The notes beneath the pieces are model-generated. The model did not search any database and was not told the origin of the DNA. It saw only the letters and a list, made by a program, of their open reading frames with translations. Positions 1 to 5,135 of a DNA stretch of 6,644 nucleotides are shown here, one piece after another. The position numbers and the translations under genes were made by a program. The stretch comes from Catenibacterium mitsuoka_A (GTDB lineage Bacteria; Bacillota_I; Bacilli_A; Erysipelotrichales; Coprobacillaceae), in assembly GCF_964259225.1 (NCBI RefSeq), contig NZ_CAXVKN010000095.1, one strand, 5' to 3'. Each line of letters begins with the position of its first letter. Position 1 is the first letter of the stretch.

Positions 1-6
1 TAAATC

Positions 7-77
7 AAGACAAATGCCTATAAATTCAATAAATTCCTAAAAAATAGATTATTTATTGACATCTAATAGTTTGTCTT
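7..77. repeat. Interrupted inverted repeat in a gene-free AT-rich stretch
   Basis: Positions 1-208 hold no gene I can support. Within them are nested inverted matches around a shared centre near position 42: AAGACAAA (7-14) with TTTGTCTT (70-77), CTAT (18-21) with ATAG (66-69), and CAATAAAT (27-34) with ATTTATTG (51-58). The spacing between matched blocks is slightly unequal, so this is an imperfect dyad and not a clean hairpin. Such a dyad could be a recombination or transfer site of a mobile element, or a chance product of AT-rich sequence. No function can be assigned. Confidence 0.35.
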
Positions 78-208
78 ATTTGTTTGCGGTAATCCCACAA
101 TACTATGAATTTTTGTTTCTACTCAAAGTATAATGGTAAATCCACGATTGAACAATTAAGGAGAGTTACTTTTTTGTTTCCTCCTCGTCATTTCATATTG
201 TCTATAAC

Positions 209-331
209 TCACTGTCGGTCATTTGCTTCCAACAATTCCAGCAGCATTTGTTCTGCCAACCATTTATATTCTGGTCGGGCAACGCTTTTGAAATCATCTT
301 CGTATTCATCATATTCGTTGATATGTTCCAT
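209..331 (-). CDS. Small acidic 40-residue protein, function unknown
   Basis: This short reading frame starts with ATG at 331-329 and ends with TGA at 211-209. It begins MEHINEYDEYEDDF and ends LLELLEANDRQ. A strong ribosome site, AAAGGAGGAAC, sits directly before the ATG, which is the main reason to believe it is translated. The product is acidic, has no membrane segment, and its second half (about residues 22-36, leucine- and glutamate-rich) should form an amphipathic helix. It lies downstream of the toxin gene on the same strand, but a terminator at 351-385 separates them, so it needs readthrough or a promoter overlapping that terminator. I do not recognise the family. Small acidic proteins of this kind occur among the accessory genes of clostridial integrative elements, but that link is only inference. 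Confidence 0.5.
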   Translation of the reverse strand: MEHINEYDEYEDDFKSVARPEYKWLAEQMLLELLEANDRQ

Positions 332-350
332 GTTCCTCCTTTCGAGCATG

Positions 351-385
351 AAAAAAGCAGCTAATCATTATCGACTAACTGCTTT
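351..385 (-). terminator. Rho-independent terminator after the toxin gene
   Basis: Read on the minus strand, AAAGCAGTTAGTC (385-373) pairs over 13 positions with GATTAGCTGCTTT (366-354), using two G-U wobbles. The loop is six bases and the hairpin is followed by a run of T. It begins 15 bases after the toxin stop codon and ends 20 bases before the start codon of the small ORF at 331, so it closes the toxin-antitoxin operon and may attenuate the small ORF. Confidence 0.85.
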
Positions 386-400
386 ATGTCTGTTATTTAA

Positions 401-715
401 TTATAAATGTCTGTCCGTATCTCTTGCACCATACATCAAACGTCGTACTTCCATCACATCATCAATCACTACATAATAAACAACGTAATTGCGTACATAA
501 ATCCGATAGTAAGGGTAGTCACGTTTTTTTGCGGATGGATATGGTTCAAAGGCAACAGGATTGTTCAGCCTTTCCAGTATAGCAGCTTCCACATCATCAA
601 CCAGACGGATTGCTGCGTCCTCGTTCTTTAAAACATTCGTAATGTAACTCGCTGTGCTAATCAAATCCTGTTCAAAAAGCGGTAAGTACCGCAGCTTATA
701 GGATTTATTTTCCAT
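401..715 (-). CDS. RelE/ParE-family toxin of a type II toxin-antitoxin pair
   Basis: A 104-residue basic protein with the layout of the RelE/ParE toxin superfamily. It has a short first strand (KLRYLPLFEQDL, residues 7-18), two helices (about 19-50) carrying the AIRLVDDVEAAI segment, then a beta-sheet half with YYRIYVRNYVVYYVV (69-83) and a final strand RRLMYGARD (91-99). The pattern of Arg followed by a hydrophobic strand, the NYxVxY segment and the C-terminal YGARD motif are typical. RelE members cut mRNA on the ribosome and ParE members poison gyrase; sequence alone does not decide between them here. The start codon overlaps the end of the antitoxin gene by 11 bases. The ribosome site AAGGAGAG lies inside the antitoxin gene, indicating translational coupling. 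Length is normal for the family and nothing looks broken. Confidence 0.88.
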   Translation of the reverse strand: MENKSYKLRYLPLFEQDLISTASYITNVLKNEDAAIRLVDDVEAAILERLNNPVAFEPYPSAKKRDYPYYRIYVRNYVVYYVVIDDVMEVRRLMYGARDTDRHL

Positions 716-965
716 GTATAGCTCTCCTTACATTACTGAATACTGTTTCGTGAGAAAGACGTTCCTCTGTCATAGCTGCCTGTCGGTCAGCTTCATCAAG
801 TTTCATTTCTATACTGTCTGTCAAACTTGCATATTCTTCCAGACTTAAAACAACCATAGCACCGTAACCATTCTTTGTCAGATATACAGGTTTCCCTCCG
901 TTTACGATAGCTTCAATTTCTGGAAATTTATTTCTAAGGTCTGAAACAGGTCGAATTTGTATCAT
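705..965 (-). CDS. Phd/YefM-family antitoxin
   Basis: An 86-residue protein with the N-terminal DNA-binding half of the Phd/YefM family: IRPVSDLRNKFPEI (residues 4-17), GKPVYLTKNGYGAMVVLSL (24-42) and EEYASL (43-48). These match the usual pattern in which the protein dimerises on its own promoter. The charged C-terminal part (about 50-86, with DEADRQAAMTEERL) is the region that normally wraps and neutralises the toxin. The start is supported by AAAGGAGC ending about nine bases before the ATG. It is first in a two-gene operon with the toxin and overlaps it by 11 bases. Autoregulation is expected from the family, and a dyad overlapping the -10 box (991-1016) is a candidate operator. The gene appears intact. 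Confidence 0.88.
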   Translation of the reverse strand: MIQIRPVSDLRNKFPEIEAIVNGGKPVYLTKNGYGAMVVLSLEEYASLTDSIEMKLDEADRQAAMTEERLSHETVFSNVRRAIHGK

Positions 966-990
966 GTTTAATCGCTCCTTTCATATTGTT

Positions 991-1016
991 TATTCTATCC
1001 TAATTTTATCAGAATA
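991..1016. promoter_or_regulatory. Candidate operator of the toxin-antitoxin operon
   Basis: TATTCT (991-996) and AGAATA (1011-1016) form a perfect 6-bp inverted repeat with a 14-base spacer. The dyad is centred on the -10 element of the operon promoter. Antitoxins of the Phd/YefM family bind such dyads to repress their own operon; that use here is inferred from position, not proven. Confidence 0.4.
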
Positions 1017-1031
1017 TTATCACAGAAGCAA
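1003..1031 (-). promoter_or_regulatory. Promoter of the toxin-antitoxin operon
   Basis: On the minus strand a -35 box TTGCTT (1031-1026) and a -10 box TAAAAT (1008-1003) are separated by exactly 17 bases. The predicted start point leaves a short leader before the ribosome site and ATG of the antitoxin. It is the only good promoter between the membrane-protein gene and the antitoxin, and no clear terminator separates those two, so readthrough from the upstream gene is also possible. Confidence 0.6.
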
Positions 1032-1057
1032 TATTAACTTGTGATTCTACCGGGATT

Positions 1058-1879
1058 CTACCGAAACATATCGCCAAATGTTCCAATAATTGTTTCCCAA
1101 AATCCAATAGGTTCTCGAACCATTTTTTCGACTTTTTTAAGAAGTTTGTCAATTTCTTCAATTAATCTGTCCTTTTCTCCACACAAGCTATTAAACTCCT
1201 CAATATTATTGTTAAATCTTTCATAAATATATTCAATATATTCTTCCACACTTACATTCAAACTGTCAGGATAAATTTTGAATGTATATTTCATAGGATT
1301 TCCTAGCGAAAATTCCACAGCACATGACGAGGTATCAATCTTTTGCAAAAGTGCTTTGGTGGCTTCTTTGTTATAGAGGATAAAGTAACCTCTAGGGGAA
1401 AAAGTTCTACAATTTGTTGGATTTACAGATTCAAAATGTGCTTTTTCATCTTCAGACCTATTGTAAGTTTTAAAGGAATATCCGTCTCGGTATATATCAA
1501 GATTAGATACTAATTCATTATGCAAATCGGGAATATGATGTTTTAAATTCCATGAATATATCAAAATTCTTTTTTCCAAATCTAATGAACTTTTCGCTAT
1601 TTTTTTCTTGATAAATAAAATATCTCCTGTGCTTTCAAGTTCTTTTATCAGTGGCAGATATTCATCATTCTTTTTATAATGCTCCCATAATTTGGGACAA
1701 TCATCTGCCAATGCTTCCTTTAATTCAGAAAAATGTCTATGAATATTTTTATAGAGTTCTTGTGGTTTTGCACGGTCTGCTTGATTTTTCCCAGATTTTA
1801 GACCAAGAATAAAAGTCACCATACTGACAAATAGGCTCATTGCTAAACTTAATAAAACTGTTTGCATGGTTTGTGACAT
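1058..1879 (-). CDS. Membrane-anchored protein of unknown function (273 residues)
   Basis: I do not recognise a family. Residues 7-27 form a single hydrophobic membrane segment, followed by basic residues (K28, K31, R36, K38), so the long remainder should lie in the cytoplasm. Residues 39-125 are rich in charged helices. The middle (about 128-205) looks mixed alpha/beta, with SPRGYFILYN (161-170) and CAVEFSLGNPMKYTFKIYPD (186-205). Residues 211-255 are a probable coiled coil ending in IEEIDKLLKKVEKM, and the tail has WETIIGTFGDMF. No catalytic motif is evident. The start has a GGGGTG ribosome site about eight bases upstream and its own promoter at 1914-1942. It sits between a toxin-antitoxin pair and insertion-sequence remains, so a defence or mobile-element role is possible but unproven. 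Codon use is AT-rich and the frame is uninterrupted. Confidence 0.75.
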   Translation of the reverse strand: MSQTMQTVLLSLAMSLFVSMVTFILGLKSGKNQADRAKPQELYKNIHRHFSELKEALADDCPKLWEHYKKNDEYLPLIKELESTGDILFIKKKIAKSSLDLEKRILIYSWNLKHHIPDLHNELVSNLDIYRDGYSFKTYNRSEDEKAHFESVNPTNCRTFSPRGYFILYNKEATKALLQKIDTSSCAVEFSLGNPMKYTFKIYPDSLNVSVEEYIEYIYERFNNNIEEFNSLCGEKDRLIEEIDKLLKKVEKMVREPIGFWETIIGTFGDMFR

Positions 1880-1913
1880 TATCTACACCCCTTATCCTTT
1901 AAGTATAAATAAC

Positions 1914-1942
1914 ATTATATCTCGATTTACAAGCACCTACAA
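1914..1942 (-). promoter_or_regulatory. Promoter of the 273-residue membrane-protein gene
   Basis: On the minus strand a perfect -10 box TATAAT (1919-1914) lies 17 bases after a weak -35 box TTGTAG (1942-1937). The ATG at 1879 follows after a leader of about 30 bases that includes the GGGGTG ribosome site. Confidence 0.55.
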
Positions 1943-1968
1943 TATACTTTCAAACCAGTTAATTATTT

Positions 1969-1997
1969 CTAAAGTGAAAAGTTAAATTCCACTTTAG
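1969..1997. repeat. 8-bp inverted repeat at the edge of the IS remnant
   Basis: CTAAAGTG (1969-1976) and CACTTTAG (1990-1997) are perfect inverted copies with a 13-base spacer. The inner arm overlaps the right terminal repeat of the collapsed IS element. No run of T follows on either strand, so a terminator is unlikely. Confidence 0.45.
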
Positions 1998-2452
1998 GTG
2001 GGTCAAAGTTGCGTTTAGTCTTTCCTTGATAGCCTCATAAAGTACTTTTACTGGCTGCTTATAATGCTCATAGCTTTTTTTAATATTTCAACAGCATCTT
2101 TAAGATCTCTGTTTTCTTTTTTTAGACGTGCTAGTTCTTTGGCTTCATCACTTGAAAAATTGCCTGATCCTCTGAATAAATTGCTATCTTCATTTTCATT
2201 CTTAGCTTCATCAAATTGTTTGCACCATCTATGGATTGAACTATTGGAAACTCCTAGATTATCTGCAACCTGTTGAAAAGTAAGTTCAGGATGATCCTTT
2301 CTATATTGAACTGCATCTAATTTAAACTGTTTGTCTATCACTTTATTTTCTGACATGTTTAACACCTCTATTTTCACGTTTCAGACTAGTATTCTTTCGA
2401 ATGTTTTTCAATTCTTTTTTTTAGATATTTTCTCTATTTGACTGGCACTAAA
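1993..2452 (-). mobile_element. Internally deleted IS3-type insertion sequence
   Basis: The element contains an intact OrfA but almost no OrfB. Its proposed ends are inverted copies of each other: TTTAGTGCCAGTCAAA on the minus strand at 2452-2437 and TTTAGGTGGGTCAAA on the plus strand at 1993-2007, with the same outer TTTAG and inner GTCAAA. Near the end of OrfA the minus strand reads AAAAAAAG (2081-2074), the type of slippery site that IS3 elements use for -1 frameshifting into OrfB. After the shift the frame reads KVLYEAIKERLN and then runs straight into the right-end repeat. IS3 elements are usually about 1.2-1.5 kb, so most of OrfB, with its DDE catalytic core, has been lost. The element cannot move by itself. 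The ends are inferred from similarity and no target duplication was found. Confidence 0.55.
2048..2356 (-). CDS. IS3-family OrfA (transposase DNA-binding subunit)
   Basis: A 102-residue protein starting MSENKVIDKQFKLDAV. Residues 27-47 (TFQQVADNLGVSNSSIHRWCK) form the helix-turn-helix that binds the ends of IS3-type elements. Residues about 74-96 (LARLKKENRDLKDAVEILKK) form the leucine zipper used to dimerise and to pair with OrfAB. I chose the ATG at 2356 and not one seven codons upstream because GAGGTG lies six bases before it and homology-like sequence begins there. OrfA alone is not a transposase; in this family it regulates the fused OrfAB, which here is missing. The gene looks intact and may still be expressed, perhaps as a repressor of related elements elsewhere in the genome. 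Confidence 0.8.
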   Translation of the reverse strand: MSENKVIDKQFKLDAVQYRKDHPELTFQQVADNLGVSNSSIHRWCKQFDEAKNENEDSNLFRGSGNFSSDEAKELARLKKENRDLKDAVEILKKAMSIISSQ

Positions 2453-3034
2453 TTTATACTAGCCCCAGATGCCAGGTACTTTGAAATTCAGTACATCTAT
2501 GAAGCTGAATGCATTCAAAGAAATTTTAATAAATCAAATGCATTGGCACTAAATCTAGGTATTAATAATCTTGTCACTGCTGTATCAAACAGAGTGGAAA
2601 CATTCATCATTGATGGAAGAAGACTGAAGTCCATTAACCAGTGGTTCAATAAGGAAAATGCAAGATTACAGTCCATCAAGGAACATGCAGACCTTCGTTA
2701 ATAATCTATACGGAAAACTGAGAGACAAGCTTGAATATCTCTGTGAATTGAATGGCATCACATTTGTAATGGAGGGAAAAATCCTACACTTCAAAAGCAA
2801 GCTTCTGAGATAAGGATGTCATATCAGTCTATAAGAATTATGATAGTGAAGAATATCATTTCAGTGGTAAAAGAATACATCGTGGACAGTACAGAACAGC
2901 TACTGGAAAAGTGTTGAATGCAGATGAAAATGGTGCATTGACATCATACGTAAAAGTAGCGTTGTGGATGTAAATGTCCTATACAGTAGAGGCGAAGCGG
3001 ATACGCAATAAGAATAAGGATAGCCTGGCAATAG
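2453..3034 (+). pseudogene. tnpB: Decayed tnpB (IS605 OrfB-type, RNA-guided nuclease family)
   Basis: The fragment reads as TnpB across three frames. It starts within the central part (YFEIQYIYEAECIQRN, then ALALNLGINNLVTAVSN and FIIDGRRLKSINQWFNK), so about the N-terminal half is absent. At about 2693 it jumps to NNLYGKLRDKLEYLCELNG (frame 3), implying an internal deletion of several dozen residues. An extra G near 2775 and an in-frame TGA at 2806-2808 follow. The end, YHFSGKRIHRGQYRTATGKV, NADENGAL and VVDVNVLYSRGE, is broken again by lost bases near 2941 and 3006. The first RuvC aspartate, normally in a DLGINNL context, is Asn here, while the NAD of the last RuvC motif remains. The gene cannot make a working nuclease. 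It abuts the collapsed IS3 element, which probably replaced its 5' half. Confidence 0.85.
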
Positions 3035-3064
3035 GTGGAGAATTAAATATCAGTCTTCTTAAAT

Positions 3065-3127
3065 GGATGCTCAAGCATCCTAGAAGCTACTACTTCAAAT
3101 ACGAAGTATTAAGTCGTAGTAATTCAC
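3065..3127 (+). mobile_element. Right end of the IS605-type element (hairpin region)
   Basis: Just after the tnpB remnant, GGATGCT/AGCATCC (3065-3080) forms a tight hairpin. It is followed by TACTTC/GAAGTA (3091-3096, 3103-3108), and TACTAC/GTAGTA (3088-3093, 3116-3121) is an alternative pairing. The stretch finishes AATTCAC near 3127. Hairpins directly downstream of tnpB are typical of IS200/IS605 right ends, and in active elements this region becomes the scaffold of the guide RNA. The exact boundary is inferred. Confidence 0.5.
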
Positions 3128-3243
3128 TATACAGAGTAAAAAGATAAACAGGTAGTTAAGCCAATGCGGATTGAAAATATTGAATCAATAGAAGGACAGT
3201 AAGTTCTATTTTAGAAATTTAGGGGGGAGTAAGAGCATGGATT

Positions 3244-4275
3244 ATGATTTACAAAAAAAATCAAAATGCAGAACAGACTTATCATTCCATTCGTAATTCT
3301 ATTGTGTTTGCACAGCATCGTTTGAGCACAGCCGTAAATTCTGCTATGGTAACAACTTATTGGGAAATTGGAGAACAGATTTTTAAAGCATGTGGAGAAA
3401 ATGATCGTGCAGAATATGGAAAGAGATTATTGGAATATCTTTCAGAGCAGCTGACAGCAGAGTTTGGAAAAGGTTTTGATAAATCAAATCTTCGTAAGAT
3501 GAGGCAGTTTTATTGCACTTTTCCAATTCGAGACACACTGTGTCATGAATTGAGCTGGTCACATTATCGTGTCTTGATGCGTATTAATGATGAACAGGTA
3601 CGAACGTTTTATATGGAGGAATGTGCAAAAGCAGCCTGGAGTGTTCGTCAGCTAGAACGACAGATTAACACGATGTATTATCAGCGTGTTTTAGCAAGCC
3701 AGGATAAGACTGCAGTTGCAAAAGAAATTCAGACAACGGAGCCAAAACCAGAATATGAGAAAATAGTGAAAGATCCTTATGTTATGGAATTCTTGCAAAT
3801 TCAGCCGGACACTCATGTGTATGAAGGAGATTTGGAAAAGGCATTAATTGATCATCTTCAACATTTCCTTTTGGAACTTGGAAGAGGATTTTCCTTTGTA
3901 GCACGCCAAAAGAGATTTACATTGGATGGACAGGATTTTTTTATTGATCTTGTATTTTACAACTATATTTTGAAATGCTTTGTTCTTGTTGACTTGAAAA
4001 TGGGGAAACTGACCCATCAGGATTTAGGACAAATGCAGATGTATGTGAATTATTATACTCGTGAAATGATGAATGAAGGGGATACGCAGCCTATAGGGAT
4101 TGTACTTTGTGCAGTTAAGGGAGATTCTATTGTAAAATATACACTTCCTGAAGATAATCACCAGATATTTGCATCGAAATATTTCACCTATCTGCCGTCA
4201 GAGGAAGAATTGAAACGTGAATTAGATTTGAAAGAATTTCACAAAAAGAATGAAAATATAAATCATAATTTATAA
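3244..4275 (+). CDS. DUF1016/YhcG-type PD-(D/E)XK nuclease-domain protein
   Basis: A 343-residue protein of the DUF1016 (YhcG) family. The N-terminal helical domain spans about residues 10-150, with TTYWEIGEQIF (37-47), YGKRLLEYLSEQL (58-70), SNLRKMRQFY (81-90) and LSWSHYRVLM (103-112). The C-terminal PD-(D/E)XK domain spans about 175-325: Glu198 in DLEKALIDHL, Asp235 in FFIDLVFYN, the D-x-K core VDLKMG (Asp250, Lys252) and Gln263 in GQMQMY. All key residues are present. Family members often sit beside type I restriction-modification or other defence genes; their substrate is not well established. Length is normal. The start is uncertain: the GGGGGGAG ribosome site suits an ATG at 3237, which is out of frame by one A in an A8 tract (3253-3260), whereas the in-frame ATG at 3244 lies too far downstream for good spacing. 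A 216-residue ORF follows after 19 bases. Confidence 0.85.
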   Translation: MIYKKNQNAEQTYHSIRNSIVFAQHRLSTAVNSAMVTTYWEIGEQIFKACGENDRAEYGKRLLEYLSEQLTAEFGKGFDKSNLRKMRQFYCTFPIRDTLCHELSWSHYRVLMRINDEQVRTFYMEECAKAAWSVRQLERQINTMYYQRVLASQDKTAVAKEIQTTEPKPEYEKIVKDPYVMEFLQIQPDTHVYEGDLEKALIDHLQHFLLELGRGFSFVARQKRFTLDGQDFFIDLVFYNYILKCFVLVDLKMGKLTHQDLGQMQMYVNYYTREMMNEGDTQPIGIVLCAVKGDSIVKYTLPEDNHQIFASKYFTYLPSEEELKRELDLKEFHKKNENINHNL

Positions 4276-4294
4276 TGCAATCGGAAAAAAGAAA

Positions 4295-4945
4295 ATGAAA
4301 ATACCTGTTCGTTTATTAAGACTATTAAAAGACGAATTATATTTATTTACATTATCAAATGAACCTACTAATAACATTAAAGTAGCTGCAATTGATGATG
4401 ATAGAATTGCAAATGATGAATTAGTAATCTCCATAGGAACAACCGAAACAGTTAGTCTGATTGGTTTAAAAGGTATATCTGCAGATCAATGGTATAGAAA
4501 TATTGTGATGCATGATCTTAAATATGATATAAAAGATCTATTAGATTATGCACCAACGCTAGCAAAACAAGTTTCAGGCAAATTACCTGTTAATTCTTTA
4601 TATGAGGATAAATATCAGAGAATAGAAGGGATTGATAAGTTACTTGTAAATGATTTTGAGGAAATAATCTCTAATACAATAAGAAGAGATCGAAGCAAAC
4701 ATCCTCAAATTAGTATAGAAAGCATTTTAAAAGAAATATCTGATATTGATAAGCAAATGATAAATATAGCTTACTTAAAAAAAGAGCAAGTAAATCTGAT
4801 TGATCTAGAAAATTATTTAAAAAGTAAGTTTGAACAGGACAACGATATATTAAAGAATTCTAAACCTTCTACTCGAACAAACTTAAGAAGGCTGATTAGA
4901 ATCTATGATTATTTAAAAGGAGAAAGCAAAAAAGCCTCTGATTAA
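4295..4945 (+). CDS. Possible C-terminal fragment of a larger defence protein (SIR2-type?)
   Basis: A 216-residue acidic-basic soluble protein with no membrane segment. It starts MKIPVRLLRLLKDELYLFTL and contains DQWYRNIVMHDLKYD (64-78), LPVNSLYEDKY (97-107), a DFEEIISNTIRR helix (120-131) and an RTNLRRLIRIYDYLKG tail (194-209). No nuclease, NAD-binding or ATPase motif is visible. From memory the WYRNI...HDLKYD...LPVN pattern resembles the C-terminal region of some SIR2-domain antiphage proteins; this is low-confidence recall. The frame stays open for 11 codons upstream of the ATG (from 4262) and the ribosome site is weak, which suits a gene truncated at its 5' end and joined to the nuclease gene. 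It is co-directional with that gene, and its last codons overlap the terminator of a convergent candidate small RNA. Confidence 0.6.
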   Translation: MKIPVRLLRLLKDELYLFTLSNEPTNNIKVAAIDDDRIANDELVISIGTTETVSLIGLKGISADQWYRNIVMHDLKYDIKDLLDYAPTLAKQVSGKLPVNSLYEDKYQRIEGIDKLLVNDFEEIISNTIRRDRSKHPQISIESILKEISDIDKQMINIAYLKKEQVNLIDLENYLKSKFEQDNDILKNSKPSTRTNLRRLIRIYDYLKGESKKASD

Positions 4946-4975
4946 AGCACCCTTTCAAAGGACACCATCAGAAGC
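4928..4975 (-). terminator. GU-rich terminator hairpin of the candidate small RNA
   Basis: On the minus strand GCTTCTGAT (4975-4967) pairs with ATCAGAGGC (4942-4934), including one G-U pair. An inner stem GGTGTCCTT/AAGGGTGCT with loop TGA stacks on it, leaving a three-base bulge, and TTTTTT (4933-4928) follows. On the plus strand the G-U pairs become A-C mismatches and the T run is poorer, so it functions best on the minus strand. It overlaps the end of the 216-residue ORF. Confidence 0.75.
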
Positions 4976-5044
4976 CTCTTTCTTACTAGAAAACCTTTCA
5001 ACAAGGCAGCTCTCTAAAAGCTACCCTATCTTCTAGCTCTCTTC
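4928..5044 (-). ncRNA. Candidate structured small RNA, family unknown
   Basis: This roughly 117-nt minus-strand segment has its own near-consensus promoter (5051-5078), a strong terminator (4928-4975) and no credible ORF. The 5' domain folds as a 10-bp stem (5037-5028 with 4994-4985) that stacks directly on an 8-bp stem (5027-5020 with 5010-5003) with loop TTTTAGAGA, leaving seven unpaired bases (5002-4996). Five pairs of the 5' domain are G-U on the minus strand and would be A-C on the plus strand, which fixes the orientation. A ten-base linker leads to the terminator hairpin. GAAAGG occurs in both domains. The AGAGAGCUG segment recalls part of a T-box stem I, but the T-box consensus AGGGUGGNACCGCG is absent and no matching downstream gene exists. 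It could act in trans, as antisense to the convergent ORF, or be an orphaned leader. Confidence 0.6.
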
Positions 5045-5050
5045 ATAAGT

Positions 5051-5078
5051 ATTATACATAATTATTAGAATATTTCAA
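5051..5078 (-). promoter_or_regulatory. Near-consensus promoter of the candidate small RNA
   Basis: On the minus strand -35 TTGAAA (5078-5073, five of six consensus) and -10 TATAAT (5056-5051, perfect) are 16 bases apart. The expected transcription start is the G at about 5044. It begins only ten bases after the symporter terminator, so the RNA is its own unit. It is the closest match to consensus of the promoters I found in the window. Confidence 0.75.
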
Positions 5079-5087
5079 GTATACATT

Positions 5088-5122
5088 AAAAGGAGTCAGA
5101 TTTAATTTTTATGACTCCTTTT
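5088..5122 (-). terminator. Terminator of the symporter gene (probably bidirectional)
   Basis: AAAAGGAGTCA (5088-5098) and TGACTCCTTTT (5112-5122) form a perfect 11-bp stem with a 13-base loop, 13 bases after the symporter stop codon. The A/T ends of the arms supply a short U tract on either strand. Confidence 0.85.
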
Positions 5123-5135
5123 CTAGAAAGAACTT

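Noticed and set aside
156..191. Minus-strand reading frame MTRRKQKSNSP with GAGGAGG nearby, perhaps the start of a truncated recombinase
   Set aside because: Only 11 codons long; the GAGGAGG falls inside the frame and not before it. No continuation in another frame resembles a recombinase.
105..476. Plus-strand frame of 123 codons opposite the small ORF, the terminator and the toxin end
   Set aside because: No ribosome site or recognisable domain, low-complexity Ser/Tyr composition, and it is antisense to better supported minus-strand features.
3160..3201. Possible 12-codon remnant (MRIENIESIEGQ) of a gene upstream of the nuclease, such as a restriction-modification subunit
   Set aside because: Too short to identify and without a ribosome site; chance is as likely.
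3193..3237. Promoter for the nuclease gene
   Set aside because: TTGAAA/TTGAAT boxes exist near 3170 but no -10 hexamer at proper spacing is convincing.
4928..5044. T-box riboswitch
   Set aside because: AGAGAGCUG is reminiscent of stem I, but the AGGGUGGNACCGCG T-box sequence is missing and the downstream minus strand has no synthetase, biosynthesis or transport gene.
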